Positions 36,571-51,127 are shown, numbered from the stretch's first letter. The stretch: 64,000 nt of DNA from Karalla daura (GCA_029224185.1 CM055191.1:16195260-16259259), one strand, 5' to 3'. Notes: generated from the letters alone by a model not told the origin. Program-made: numbers and translations.

Positions 36571-36571
<1 letters not shown>
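35489..36571. other. Unique DNA, possible conserved noncoding sequence
   Basis: 35,590-35,940 is complex, repeat-free, and contains ATTAATTAT, GCTAATTATA and GGATTAA words of the type seen in developmental enhancers. This is impression only; conservation was not testable. Confidence 0.25.

Positions 36572-36602
<31 letters not shown>
36572..36602. repeat. (CA)n microsatellite
   Basis: About 15 CA units, the left member of a pair separated by ~100 bp of GC-richer unique sequence. Confidence 0.97.
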
Positions 36603-36603
<1 letters not shown>

Positions 36604-36703
36604 GGGAGGGAGCTCCGCTGTGTGTTGCTGTTTCCAGAGACTGGAGGGGGTTCTGGGAGCAAAAATAATGAGCTCATCAGTTCAGCCTGGAGGTGGTGTT
36701 GGC

Positions 36704-36704
<1 letters not shown>

Positions 36705-36767
<63 letters not shown>
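36705..36767. repeat. (AC)n microsatellite, ~31 units
   Basis: Uninterrupted AC tract, the right member of the pair with 36,572-36,602. Confidence 0.98.
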
Positions 36768-36771
<4 letters not shown>

Positions 36772-39172
36772 TAATTTTTCTTTTTCTTTCTTTCTATCCC
36801 ATACACAGACACAGAGGCAATTATCACGATCCATCCTCGGTAGGATATTCCATCTCTCTCCAGCCGACTTCACCGTGACTCACTGTAAAGACTGCTGAAA
36901 AGACTGGCCCCCTTGCCCCCCCCCCAGCTTCCTTTTTACCTCACCTCTTTCTTCTCACAACATATGTAGTTTCAAAAAGAGAAGTGTCTATGTCTATGCC
37001 CATGTCAGACTTTGCCCTCATGTTTGGCATTGTGGCTGTTTGTTAAGATGCATGTGCGCTAAGATGCAAAAACCCCTCTCTCTCTTTCTCTCTCTCTCTG
37101 CCTGTATGTCTGTACTGTGAAGTGCTCTGATTGAGGTCTACTGTTGCACAACACATATAGAGGTGAAATTAAGTTTCTGGGTTGCGAGGATATTGTGCAT
37201 GCACCCAGTCAATGAGAGTGAAGTGAAGATGATGAAGAGGAGGAGCGGGAGGCTGGTGACAAATGTTTTCAGGCACTGTCAGAAAAAAAAGCCGTGGCTT
37301 GTTTGTTTGAAGTGAGGATTACCATTTGACTGAACTGCGCGAACCCGGAGTTAAACCGTGGCAATTTTAGAAACGGAGGTCATGAACTAGTAGATTGAAT
37401 AATTGCCTTGGTTTTCCGCGCTCACTGCAAAGTAAAACATGAAGTGGGTGGTCTAAATCCATACGAATGGAGATGAAGAAATATCCATTAAAGAGTTGAG
37501 GATTTGTTTTATTCCAAATATTGCTGTGAAATTAGTGTAATGGTGTGCTAGAATACCACAAAAGGATTTTTTTAAGTGGGGAAAGCAAACATTCTAATTG
37601 AAAATGTGTTACATCTCTGTGGAGCGCATTGCTGTAAGTTTCTGCCATTCTTACATTAGTTGATGCAGTTTTCTTTTATCTACTGTACCATCTACCTGAA
37701 ACCTCTTCTCAGTGCCACCTGGCACGTTGTGTTGTACAGTAGCACAATGCCACAAAGCTTTCAAACCCTACTTAACTTTCAGGAGACAGTACGTTTGACC
37801 CCAAACAATCGATTCCAGGTTAATAAACACATGGTGGTTTGTTGCAGCTCATTAATCATTCTCAGCTTGAGCTCTCCAGCTTGCCGCAATTTGCTCTCAT
37901 TGGATTAATTGAGATTTCTTCGTTGAAGTGAAATACAAAGTCACAGGGTGTCTTGTGGATTATTGATTCCATCTCCATGCGTGTCTCTGTTTGTCTCCTA
38001 GCATATATGCTTCCTCTTCATGTTCAGGCTTCTCTTGTCTTCTCCTTCATTTGTCCTACCCTTTCCCTCACCTTGTCCTAACCCTTCTCTATTCCTCCCT
38101 CCATCTCCGCCTCTCCTCTGCCTTCACTCTTCAGTTGCCAGGTGTTTTTGAGGCGTAATGACAGCCTGCTATGTGGTCTCACAGCTCTAGGTTATTAGAT
38201 CCAATATCATTTCTAAAGCAATAAATGAAAGACAGTGCTTGTGTGTATTTTATTCTTTGTCTTTATTTTTTTTTCATTTCTCCCAGAACATATTAACAAG
38301 CTTACTTTTTATCCTTACAGGCTCAAGCTTAATTACATTCAGGGAAACGTCAGCCATGGAGCAGAATAAGTAACGAAGGCTTTTTTGATTAAGACCAAAG
38401 TTTCTGTTTTGGGTTCCATTTTTTATTAGCTAATATGTGGATTCTCTGTGATATCAGTCATGACTGGGAGCTGAAATGTATTTTTCAATAACTTCATATT
38501 CATATGGAAGGTTAAGCTCTTCAAATCCAGGATGGTGAATATTTAGCGAGCAAAATGTCACGCAGGAAAATGGTATTAACCCTTTGAAATTGAAGCATTC
38601 ATTATGCAAGTTATCAACATCAACTTCTTTTTCTCTTCGAATGCAGCCTCTATATGTTTATGTGCGTGTATTTATGTGTACGTTTTGGTGAGGATGGGTC
38701 AATAAACTCCATTGACAATTGCATTTTCATTTTAAACACATGCAAACGCAAAGAGAAAAAACAATTCTCACACGGTTCCACTTCACTTAGCCCACTAATA
38801 TTTACTTAATAAATTGGAGCTCCAGTCCCAAACAAAATGGAATTTCATAAATACTGTATGAAGGCTGACGTAAAGTATGCACCAGTTCTCTTGATTGTAT
38901 GTCATGTAGCTGTCATGCAACTGGTACAGGCAACACATGCGTAAGTCTGTTTAATTCATCAAGATACAACCACAGTGATGCCAGCACCTTCCAGGTATGT
39001 GAGCAATCCAATCTAATCTTGTTTGGAGAAAGGCTCTCTGGCAGACGAGACAGGAAGGCAGCCATCAATTGTAGGCGACAGAATCAATCCCACGCAGTGT
39101 CTGATTTAACAAAGATCCTTCGTATATGGGGGCTAAAGGCAAAAATCTGCTCTATGCAGAACAAAGCACTAC
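36768..39172. other. Unique DNA with a 170 bp pyrimidine tract
   Basis: 37,980-38,152 is strongly pyrimidine-rich and ends in 'ctcttcag', an excellent acceptor sequence with no convincing exon after it. 38,440-38,590 is complex AT-rich DNA. Otherwise nothing recognised. Confidence 0.45.
37076..37099. repeat. (CT)n microsatellite
   Basis: Twelve CT steps with one TTT interruption. Confidence 0.85.
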
Positions 39173-39284
39173 ATCAATAATTAAAGCTGCACATTTAAGT
39201 CATTCTTCCAACTTTTGCACTTTGCATCTTAATGAAAAGTTTGGGTATTTTAAGCCCCCTGTTGGCACCACAATAAGGTCTAAA
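39173..39284 (+). repeat. ~112 bp duplicate, copy A (inverted partner at 43,061)
   Basis: This segment begins 'atcaataattaaagctgcac' and ends 'ccacaataaggtctaa'. It matches the reverse complement of 43,061-43,173 with about six differences by eye (one 3-base indel, one 1-base indel and a few substitutions). Flanks do not match, so the unit has defined ends. The start resembles the 'ttaaagctgcac' beginning of a dispersed fish element. I infer a short interspersed element or a fragment of one. Confidence 0.75.
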
Positions 39285-42200
39285 CACAACACTGCCATAT
39301 CAAATAATTGCCTATTTACAGACACAAAAGGGAACCTCAACCATCTTTTCCGACCACCTGATGAACCAAAGTCTGATATTCACTCTCATCATTTGCTGAC
39401 ATCCTTAGCTTAATAATATAATTGCCTAAAAGAGGGTTCAGCAGAGCTTTTTACAGTTGCATGCTGCTTCTGCAAAAGAGGTTAACAAGAGAGGTGAACA
39501 ACAGTAAAACAGTTTTTAAAAAATCTGCTAGAAATCATAGCTTTCACCATTGTTTTTTCTGCAGGTTTGTCAGCCCTGGTCAGTTGTACAATCCATCAAA
39601 TCATCTCTTACCCTCTTTGTACCTGATGATGTTGCAGGGGTCTGCTGTTAGCCTATCTCCCGTACACAAACGGAAGTAATTCCCTTGGAAGAACTGGTGG
39701 AGTGAGGTTAGGTGGTATAATATGGACTTCACTCACACCCTGTTCTCGGCCTATTAGATCTGTGCCCACTGTGACCCCTAGGTAGAGCAGAAAATGATAC
39801 GCACCAGCTCAGAACCTTGTACACGCAAAGCCTAAAAAGACACAAAGGTCGAAACCTGACACTGAAGAAAATATTGTTTAGTAGAGGTCAGGCCCTGACA
39901 GGGTTACACAGAGGTGTGACTTTCTAAAATATTTTCTCTCCCTGGCCAGGACTTTGGCCTACTGAGGGAATCTATTGTGTCTTAATGTGCTGGCTTTTCA
40001 GTGGTCTGCCTTCAATTTGTCACTTTCTCCACACTAATAGGATTTACTGTCAGTGACCACAATACCAAGGCAACGGTTTCAAATCTTCATGTGGTGCATG
40101 AACTCTGGTACATACTGAGAAATCTGTGCTCAGTGCTGAACCACTAAGAGGTCTTGCAGTAAACCTTTTTCCTCCCGTGTTTAAATTCCGCCACTTCTTC
40201 TGGACAAACTGCACAAGTGAAGCAAATGTTTTTACACTCAGAGAGTCACCGACAGACATTACGTTGTATTAGCTCTGTGCCAATGGTGTCATATGTCCCG
40301 TGGTGGAAGCTTCAATAGATTAGTACTAAGGTATAATGTGGGTGGAAGAGAGCCAGACACCCACAAACGTGTGGTCCCTATTAACCCTCTATTAGTTGGC
40401 TTGATGTCAGCAGATGACTGAGTGCATGAAAACACTGACAGAGTAATGGGGAATAAAATGAGTGAGAGAGAAAAATGGATTTTAGAATGTTTGAGATAAA
40501 AAAAGAAAGGATGGAAATTTTGACAAGATAAAATGTGGAATGAGGAACAAACCCAGAGAAACATAAAAAAACAGAGAGAAATGGTTGTAATTATCCTTAT
40601 GTAAACTCCACTAGTTCTTAAAATTCAAACAGCGATTGTGGATAACTAATGCAGTGCTGCAATTAATAAATAACTGTGAAACAGCCACATGCTGACACAA
40701 TGCTGAAAAGCTATGGCTGATATAGCAATGCATGATATACTACTAGTACAAGGGGAATGCAAAAAGACCAGTTTATTACTTAATCATCTATGTCTTATAG
40801 ACATAATCTCAAAGTAAGATGTATAATAAAAATCACTCTGGCCTAGTTACCATGCATGTTCTACTGAGCAGCCTAATGTATTTATGTGCAACTGAGTCTT
40901 CGTGGAGACATACAGTAACACCAATAACTTTAATATTGGTAGAATACACCACACGATAACTGACTTTACTGAGGGCTGAGTAACTGCTGATCTAGTCATG
41001 TGTCATTGTCATAGCTGATCATAATCCTTTGCATACCCTCATCTTATATGCACTTAATATACATTTGTATGGATGGCTCATCTGATGAATGGATAGGATC
41101 TCGCCACCTCAGATCCACAATATAGTGATTACATCAATGGTCTGAGAATCCTTGCATCTGTAATAAAAAAAAAAAAAATTAATCTCTAACAATTTGCAGA
41201 ATAAGTGGGCCATTCCACATTTTCAGCACGACTCAATTTATTGCACAATGCTGTGTAAAGATTTCACTCCATCTACAAGTCTTAAGACTAAATATTGAAG
41301 GAACAGTTTGTGGTCATTTATCGAACAAGACAAAAATTGAGATACAAGGTTTTTATATGAAATTGACAGTGAAGAAAAAAAAATACCGCAACCCATTCTG
41401 AAGCTTACTTTCCTCTTTTCATGAATACTGATGTGAACTACAATCCATTTGCAGCCGCACGTTCGCTCAGTCTGCAATTTATGATTCAAGCTGTAACTAC
41501 CTCATTTGATCCCATCCTTGTTATGCTAATTTCCTCTCACAATAGTAGCAAATCAGTTTGATTTAACTGTGCAAACTGTGTGAGTACAAACTGTGTGTGC
41601 ATGTGTGTGGTGTTTGGTCGGATACCGCATACAGTTGTCAGAGGAGTGAGAGGTATTTTTGTGCCAAAGCCAAAGCTCCCAATCTGCATTTTGATGTCAT
41701 TAGCTTGCTACATCAAGCTGCTTCAGTGGTACTTTAAACCCAGATTGTGTTTTCAAGAGCACTACACAGAATGTGGAATGAAAGGCTTAAAAACACAGGA
41801 CAGACCATGATAATGAAATCATAAATTATTTTAGATATTGGTTGTTTAGTATTCTAAATTTTACCAAGAAATGTTTTTCTAAAATCAGCCAGAAGTTGAA
41901 AAACAAATATACATTTTTTTCCCCAAAAGACACTCTTACACTTAGACACACACTCACATGCACAAATGCAGCTTCCAAATGACGGCCATTTACCTTTAAA
42001 GCATGTGTCTGTAACATAATGTGAGTGTAGCAATGGGTACTGAGAAAAGCTTAAATTAGGAAAACCATTTAAAAGTTTTTCTTATTTTTTTTAGTCAAAT
42101 CAGGTCCTTTTCACAAATAACCTTTCACAAAACCCCACCCTTATACATCCTAGCAACTTACTATGTAGTCCAATAAGCTGCGGATCGCCTTCCAAAATGG

Positions 42201-43060
42201 TGATTGTGATTGTGATAGTGATGAACCTATGGCATGTCAGACAATAGGTACCCCAAGAGTTTCTTTTCCTTCAAAAAGCTGAAAACAGAACAGGAACGGT
42301 GGCTACAATGGATCAAACAGTGTGGAAGTCCCCACTCCCAGCTAAATGTCACAAAATGAAAACACTTCCTCTCCAAGGTAAAGCAAGGCTAGGGTAGCAC
42401 CATAGCGATAGCTAACTGGCTAACAAGATGATCATATATACAAAGCTGGATATCAAAGTTATGTTTACTATTAGATAACATTGTATATTACTAGTATATC
42501 ATTTCCAGAATGTCACTCTCTAAGCTAACGAACACTAGTGTTTGTTCAAGTAAGTTAACTAAATAAGATGTCATCACCTCTGACATAACACAGATACAGT
42601 AAAGGATGTGCATAGGGCCCACATTATGAGGACAAATCCTGGTGAACTGAACCAGCCTCATGAGAATAATATTACCCGCTAGTTACTGGTACCGTAACAT
42701 TTGACATACTATATCTTTGACATACAAGTTACATCCATGGACCTAGTATAACAAATTATACTCTGATGTTCTTGGGGGTATACAGGTTATACACCTAGGA
42801 TAGATGAAAGGATGTTGATAAGCTTTCTAACCTTACCAGAGCTGTAACTGATTAGCCTGGTAGCTAGCAAGTTAACCCAATAGTAATGCTTTAATAGCCT
42901 TAAGGAGGATGTAGACACAGCTAAGCATATTTTTATAATAGTAGGCTGACAGAGAGCTTACCTACTATGACTGGTCCACAAGGCTGTGGTCATGGCATTT
43001 GAGGTAGATGTCATTGAGTGTCTAAGATTTTTCCATTGAGAACACCTTCCTTAAAGGTTT
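39285..43060. other. Unique DNA between the inverted duplicates
   Basis: About 3.8 kb of AT-rich sequence. 42,130-42,950 has many GCTAGC/GTTAGC-like words and no long frame, and may be an old transposon or intron-like DNA, but no ends can be placed. Confidence 0.4.
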
Positions 43061-43173
43061 TTAGACCTTATTGTGGTGCCAACGGGGGCTCAAAATATCC
43101 AAACTTTTCATTAAGATGCAAAGTACAAAAGAAGTTGGAAGAATGACTTAAATGTGCAGCTTTAATTATTGAT
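43061..43173 (-). repeat. ~112 bp duplicate, copy B (inverted relative to 39,173)
   Basis: Minus-strand sequence nearly identical to 39,173-39,284. It carries an extra CTT triplet in the 'caacttcttttg' part. No target-site duplication is evident at either copy. The two copies are about 3.8 kb apart in opposite orientation and could pair as an inverted repeat. Confidence 0.75.
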
Positions 43174-43555
43174 TTCCATCGTAGTCTCCCTTTTGTTTCT
43201 TGTTTTGGTATTTTCAATATATCCCTCCACTGCATTCTGTAACGCATATTGCCCCGGTGGATATCGTGCAGATATTATCCCGAAAAGAGTTACTGATGTG
43301 CACCGATCAGCACTCATAAAATTTACGACATTTCAGACATTTATTTATCAAACAGGCAAATAAAACACATTCTACAGCCCAATGTCACAAAACAAAAATC
43401 TGTTAGTTAAAAACAGTGGGCAGCCTTACACACAAACAAAGCCAGGCTTCTTCTGTAGAGCATGTGGTCTCAGTCCACAGAGGATGAACTCTTGGTACAA
43501 CCTCCAGCAAAAAAAAAGAAAATAAGAGAAAATCGGAAAACCAGGCAAACAGTCA

Positions 43556-43558
43556 TGA

Positions 43559-43601
<43 letters not shown>
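43556..43601. repeat. (GAAA)11 microsatellite
   Basis: Eleven perfect GAAA units. On the other strand this is a TTTC tract that encodes a Phe/Leu/Ser run. Confidence 0.97.
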
Positions 43602-43602
<1 letters not shown>

Positions 43603-43686
43603 CTTCACTCTTAGAGTAGTGCATTTTTCATTGCAGCCTATGGAGACCTTCTCAACAATGGCCTCAGCAAAGACTCTAGACGGTGC

Positions 43687-43706
43687 GCACACACACTCTC
43701 ACTCAT

Positions 43707-43743
<37 letters not shown>

Positions 43744-43780
43744 ACATAGAAACACTCACACAAACACACACACACTCTTT
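43687..43780. repeat. CA/CT compound low-complexity tract
   Basis: Alternating CA and CT tracts with a short unique break at 43,743-43,752 ('acatagaaac'). Confidence 0.92.
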
Positions 43781-44075
43781 CTCTCTCACACTATTAGCAT
43801 CTGTGTAGCCAGAGGCTACTAGCCCATGGTAACCTTTGAACTCTAGTCCTCCTTTTTCAAAGTTGACCTAAAGTTGCTGTGAAAGACTTTTCCTTAGTTC
43901 TGTTCAGAGAACTGTTTATGTGTGTAGCTGTGTATTTGGGTGTGTGTCGGAGAGAGAAACAGAAAGACAAAGTGCAGGTGAATTTATTTAAAATCTCTGC
44001 ACTGTTTTGGCTTACTTGGAAGCAACATGACAGGTTTGACAAAACACACAGTTTAAAACTGCCTCTTGGACTCAT

Positions 44076-44152
<77 letters not shown>
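44076..44152. repeat. (CT)n(CA)n compound microsatellite
   Basis: About 15 CT units switch at 44,108 to about 22 CA units without a break. Confidence 0.97.
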
Positions 44153-44153
<1 letters not shown>

Positions 44154-44269
44154 CACATGCATAGTTAACTAGGTCTGACTTGACAACTATCCTATCACCT
44201 TGTCAGTTGCGCTTGTCAGGCACAGCCCCCCCCTGCCCGGGTCACCACTGTCAACTTTTACCAGATCTG

Positions 44270-44380
44270 ATGCTTTGGAGCTTGTTTACACCTGGACCTA
44301 CCATTAAGTGGACATCTGAGACACATTGCAGTTCACACCTGCACCTATCAGTCCCCAAGGTGTCCCACTGACTACACTTG
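44270..44380. repeat. Possible DNA-transposon-like repeat fragment
   Basis: The segment 'tttacacctggaccta', 'aagtggacatctgag' and 'ttcacacctg' resembles a dispersed fish repeat in which 'ttcacacctgg' phrases flank 'acaagtggac'. Only short matches remain. The identification is from memory of the family's wording and is weak. Confidence 0.3.
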
Positions 44381-46154
<1,774 letters not shown>

Positions 46155-47130
46155 CCCTTCGTGCCTATGTGTGGAGGGCTTTGAACAATGGGGATGTGAA
46201 ATTAGGGAGTTTTGTTCTCCTGCTACACATGTGTAGGCTTAGCATTAAAGAGATCGTCAGAAAGACAGAAGGAGAGAAAAAGAGAGGCAGCGCTTTGAAG
46301 GCAGATGTACCTAAAGGCAATGTCCTTCAAAGAATTTTGTTGCACAAAGAATTTTGATGAAAAAGTGTTTACAGAGAGAGAAGAGAGAAAATATGCATAA
46401 ACATGAGATACGTTGAGCCGATTCCCACATGTTGTATCCTCTCATAGGAGCGCACTTGCGTGCATGCACAAAACACAATCACACACTCACACACACGTAC
46501 ACATACCAACTTTGTCAGTGCCACTTTGTCAGAGCAGTCCAACCTCTATCTGTGAAAATAATTAGTGTGATTTGAAAAAGAAAAGTGTGATATTTCTGAT
46601 CACTTTTGATAGTGAAAGAGAAATTGGCACAACTTTTTCATTATCATCTTTTCTGCTTTATTGGGAAGTTGAACTGCTGGTGTCACGTCCTTGACATGGC
46701 AACGCTGGCCTTATACATAGCATTCACTGTTTGAAGTTTCTCATGTCACACCCACTGTATTAGAGCTCTTACTTTGAAAGAAGGGGATTAGACTGATCAA
46801 CCTGGCTTGGAGGTGCTATCACTCCTGAACTGTTACTGAGAAAGAATGCAGTGCAGACTCCTTCATTTAGCAGCATCAGTCTTGAGCATAATTCAGAGCC
46901 TAAACTTGCCTATGACAAACAGTTGTCACTTCAAATACAACTGACTCCACCAGGTTTGGGAAACCGCTTCGAATGCACCAGTCAAAGCTCACAGTAAGCT
47001 CTGTGTGTTATTCTGACCTGCAACTGTAAACAAACGTGTGGAAAACTTTGCATCAACTGAGCGTGCAATGTGACACACAGGCCTGCATCTCGGCCACCTG
47101 TCTTGTAAGTGATCCCAGACTTTGACTCAC

Positions 47131-47282
47131 ATCGGCAGACTGCAGTCAAGACCTCACAGAGGGTTACGCTCGAATAACCGTCTGGGCGGCATCTCATGCA
47201 GAACAGCTCCACCTGTTGACTGAATTTTGTACAGCCGGAGGACGCTCTGCTGTGCTCGGAAAGATGCAGCCGGGGTCGTGCA
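47131..47282 (-). other. Candidate coding exon in CpG-rich segment, 152 nt (minus model)
   Basis: Between an acceptor ('ctgtgtcacaccacag') and a perfect donor ('CCGATGTGAGT') the minus strand is open, inside a longer frame of 134 codons spanning 46,985-47,386. The peptide includes HLSEHSRASSGCTKF, then VELFCMRCRPDGYSS and VTLCEVLTAVCR, so it is rich in cysteine. Roughly 60% of third codon positions are G or C, which is high for this window. I cannot assign a family. The plus-strand model at 47,235-47,355 overlaps it, and at most one can be real. Confidence 0.3.
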
Positions 47283-47355
47283 CTGTGGTGTGACACAGAT
47301 CCAAAGTGTGGTGAAGAGACCGTGGTCACATTTGCAGGTCGACTTTTACGTTTCT
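47235..47355 (+). other. Candidate exon in CpG-rich segment, 121 nt (plus model)
   Basis: The acceptor 'gactgaattttgtacag' and the donor 'TTCTGTAAGT' flank a segment open in two forward frames. One reads PEDALLCSERCSRGRALWC and continues to a second cysteine pair; the other reads RRTLCCARKDAAG and ends HLQVDFYVS. High GC makes open frames cheap here. The segment overlaps the minus-strand model at 47,131-47,282. Confidence 0.25.
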
Positions 47356-47386
47356 GTAAGTAATTCTCTTTACAGAGTGGGCACAT

Positions 47387-50160
47387 GCAAGTTTAGTAAT
47401 GAATGTAACACAGTGAATAAATGAATAAAAAATAAAGCCTGGAAGCTACTTATTTGATTGCTTTGCTCCTGTTGGAAAACAACTGCAGCTGCACAAACCA
47501 ACCAAAGAACTACAAGTCTGTTATCTCACTGAGTATTCATGTGTAGCCTTGTGTGACGACAGAGGGGGGAGGTTATCGGGGGGTCACTAGGAAGTCCAGA
47601 TTAGATCAGATGATCTTCGCTGTCTGAAGTCATCTGAGGATAATGTGGGAGTCAACTTTGCACACACACCTTCTTTGTAACATCTATACACATGCTGAAG
47701 ACAGAATTAGGCACATGACTGCAACAAATTTGATGTAGAGCTGTAAACTCAGACATATACTGTACGTTTTCAGAAGGCTGAATATTTTTTTTAAGGACAC
47801 CCAATAGATATACAATGCAAAATGTGTTAACAAAGCCTTTAAGTGCTGTAGATTTCTGTAGAGTCTGTAGATTTCATTAGATATAATGTACCATTGATGA
47901 CAGATTAGTCAACCTCCACTGTAGGTTGCATATAGCAAATATTCCTCAGCCCGTTTTTTTTTTTTTTCACTATAGGATGATTATGATGAGAGCCAAAAGG
48001 ATCAAAACTCTATAAATCCCATCCTGCATTAGTAGACAAAGTACAAGTGCTCCGATTGTTCTTTTTTTGTGTTCAACCCGTCTCTCTCTGCTCGCCCCTG
48101 AGATGCATCTGGCAGAGTGACAATAAGATGAATTAATGCTGCCATAAAATGTAACGACTCATGTGCTTCTGATGATTTTCTATTGAGATTATGAAACATG
48201 AACTTTGAAGTTGTAACATTAAGTAGGAGCATGACATCATGACATGCTCTGGCAGGCGTTGATGTCAGATTTTCTGCCACAGCGTTAAAAGTCGGTGAGC
48301 CCTAGAGGGTGAAAGTGATTTCACAAGATTGCCTGAATATAATGAGCTGATACATCTTTGAGTAGATTTGATCTTTTCCATAAAGTATTTTTCTAATGAC
48401 TGTTTTTTTTTTATTTCCATGTACCAGTATGCAGAGGAGAATAATTGAGAAGTTTAAGACAGAAAGCATAGTTGCACATTTAAGTCACAGTCCTGCACAA
48501 TGAAACTGTAACACAGTGGTGTACTGTATGTACATTGCATGCATTTTAGCCTCAGAAACTGAAGCAAATGAGATCTTCCTCACATGTCTCTCCACTGTAA
48601 TATGACCTGGAAAGCTTCCCTTTCACTACCATTACACCTTCTGCTCCTTCAAGAGGCTCTTTAACAAAGACCTCCCACACAAGTGAAAGGCACTGAAATC
48701 CACCATGTGTTTGGAAGCTCCATCTGTTTTATCGTCTCATTAGACCTGCTGCTTTGTTAATGTTAAATACTCACAGATGAGTCTTATAAAATCCTTTTAG
48801 CTACTTGGACAATTGAGTTAGTTCACATTCTTAAACACTTTCATGCTGCAATAATTGGTTCGGGTCTTTTCTATTATTTTACTTTCTCATAATGTTGTCA
48901 TTCCCAACAAAGGTAAAGGCACATTTTCTTGTATCTCCCATCTTCTCTTTGCTCACTTATTAGGATCCTGCTGCTTTATTGAACCTACATGTAAATGTTA
49001 ATAGCTGGGAGTTTTAAAGTGAACCATAGCGCTTTATTAAACGTTCTATTCAAAAGTTTGCATCACATATCTTTATGAAAGTAGTACAAAAAAATGTAGT
49101 TTTGTAGAACTTGTGGAAATGTATCTTGTAAGTTACTGTATGACGTGATGATGGCCTCATGTTTGGACTGAGATCCTGGTCTGAGACTTTGTTTGCGGTC
49201 TTCTTCTAAAGCTTGTTTGCGGGTCATTCAAGTTGCTTTCCTGAGTGAATTCACTGAATTAACCCCCAGGCTAAACTCTTCTTGTGATGTCTTAAAGCAA
49301 AATCAAACAAAGTTTCAACATGCAGATCAGAGTAAGTCCTCAGCAGTGTTTCATAACCTCCTGTCCGAAATCTTCAGTGCTGTAGCAGCTATGATCCAGC
49401 TCGGAGAGCGCAGTTCTCAGCGGGGCATGTCAGGGTCAGAGGCGATCAGTTCTCTTTTATAACTCATTCAGCTGTACAGATCACTTGCAGAGATCGGCCT
49501 GCATGTCTGTGTCTCAGACACACTCACCCTCTCTTTCATCCTCCCTCACTCATTTGCTTTTTATCTCTTGACAAAGATGAAAAAGGCCATTTTTATTTCA
49601 TACTATTCATTTTTAGATATATCGTATTCCAACCCAAATCCCTTTTCAGATATAAAAGATATATAGCTTTTTAAAGTGTCAGTCACAACTTAAAAAAATG
49701 CACATAAAGAGGCATAAGTGTCAATACTGCAGACACGCAGTCCAACATTTCTTCTCCAGAAAACATACTTTGCTAATGGTGATATGTAAACTGGATTTTA
49801 ATAACTGAATGTTCTTAAACGGTGTGAGATTTTAGTGAAAATGCAGAGAGAAATTAAGTCTAATGCAAAATAGATGTGAATCCCAGTCAGCAATGCAAGA
49901 ACATATGCCTGTAATTTTCTGAACCAAGGAAAAATGTATGAGAAAGAGAGAAGGGAAGAGGTGACGTCAGAAAGGAAGGATTTGCAAAAAAAAGAAAAAA
50001 AATGAACAAGCAGTCCCAGGTTTCCACCTAGCCAAGGCTGCAGAATTCTCAATGAAAACTTCAATATGAAAAACTAACTGTAAACCACACAGTGATGTGC
50101 AAGTCTCATTCCTCTCAGACACTTTCTTACACATACTGTACAGACACAGGTAGTTAATGG
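47387..50160. other. Unique DNA, one unassigned open frame
   Basis: 49,193-49,462 (plus) is open for 89 codons, with a helix-like end including LLSEIFSAVAAMIQLGERS. It starts without an ATG and no acceptor was found, so it is not called a gene. A T14 run lies at 47,955-47,968. Confidence 0.35.
49962..49969. promoter_or_regulatory. Perfect palindromic CRE
   Basis: TGACGTCA occurs inside purine-rich sequence. This is the full CREB/ATF palindrome. Its CpG has survived in CpG-poor surroundings. No promoter is evident close by. Confidence 0.25.
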
Positions 50161-50180
50161 TAATGGTGGTGGTGGTGGTG

Positions 50181-50211
<31 letters not shown>
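50161..50211. repeat. (GGT)n(GT)n compound microsatellite
   Basis: Seven GGT steps pass into about 12 GT units. A second GT tract lies at 50,356-50,380 and CA tracts at 50,425-50,460 and 50,560-50,592. Confidence 0.95.
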
Positions 50212-50212
<1 letters not shown>

Positions 50213-51127
50213 TTCAGTTAGCCAGATGTGGTGCAGCGTACAGCAGAGGCTCCGGTGGGACACACAGGAATGTACAGTTGGATTCGGACGTACAGTGGGG
50301 CCTCTGTGCTGCACAGCTCTCTCCTGCCCAGCGCTGTGTGGATGGAAATACCTATGTGTCTGTGTGTGTGTGTGTGTGTGATTGCTGCATGCATACCAAT
50401 GCAGACGGTTTCTCTCTTTCAAGTACACACACCCAGACACACACACATACACACACGCCCCTGCACATGACCCTCAATGACCTGTGAAGGGATTAAACCA
50501 CAGCAGGGTTCTGTGGCTGTCAACCTGTCCTCAGTGCCTGACGTGCACATGTGTGGGTTCACTCACACACACACACACGCACGCACACACAGAGGTTGTC
50601 ATCCTGTCCTCCACCTCTGTAACCTCTTCCACAGCCCTGCAGATGTTTCCTGAGGCCAATGTCTGTGGGAACTGAAACAAGAATTGCACCTTGTCGTCAC
50701 ACTTTTACCGTCCTGCTCAGGGCTAGAGTGTGTCCAAAATTTTGAAAAAAGAAAAAAAATTATGAGGTCTGCAAATCTACTCAGAGCTTAGCTGAAGAGT
50801 CAATAACTTCATCATCTTTACAGTGGCAAACACTCCACTTGTGTTCAAGAGCAGAACTCAGTCATTTCATTGTCTGGTACAGCCGCGTTTAGCATTGTTG
50901 AGTCTCAGTGAAGCACTCTATGAGAATGAAGGAACATATCTGAAAAATCCTTTTCAGTAAGAGAAACATACTTACAGCCACATGATGATGGAATGACTAG
51001 TGCTGCATCATGTACACTCAAGCCAGAGCTTCACACATGATGACAGTGCCACCTAGAGGTGCATTAGCATCCAAAAGATGAATGAGTCTACACAGATTAC
51101 ACTACGTCTGCCACTGCATACAAATAC

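Larger units (their letters stand above)
46985..47386. promoter_or_regulatory. CpG-rich segment, possible promoter or exon cluster
   Basis: About 15 CpG dinucleotides occur in the 315 bp from 47,041 to 47,355, whereas most surrounding stretches have only a few per kilobase. The segment is also open in several frames on both strands and contains splice-donor consensus sites on each strand (GTAAGT at 47,356 plus; GTGAGT at 47,130 minus). CpG retention suggests germline hypomethylation or recent origin. No TATA or initiator arrangement can be defended from sequence alone. Confidence 0.35.

Noticed and set aside
50218..50360. Open, slightly CpG-rich segment between GT tracts (LARCGAAYSRGSGG...)
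   Set aside because: The acceptor and any donor are made by the microsatellites themselves, so splice evidence is worthless.
51045..51058. CTCF-like site
   Set aside because: Only part of the core consensus fits; a similar partial match occurs at 56,708. Neither is convincing.
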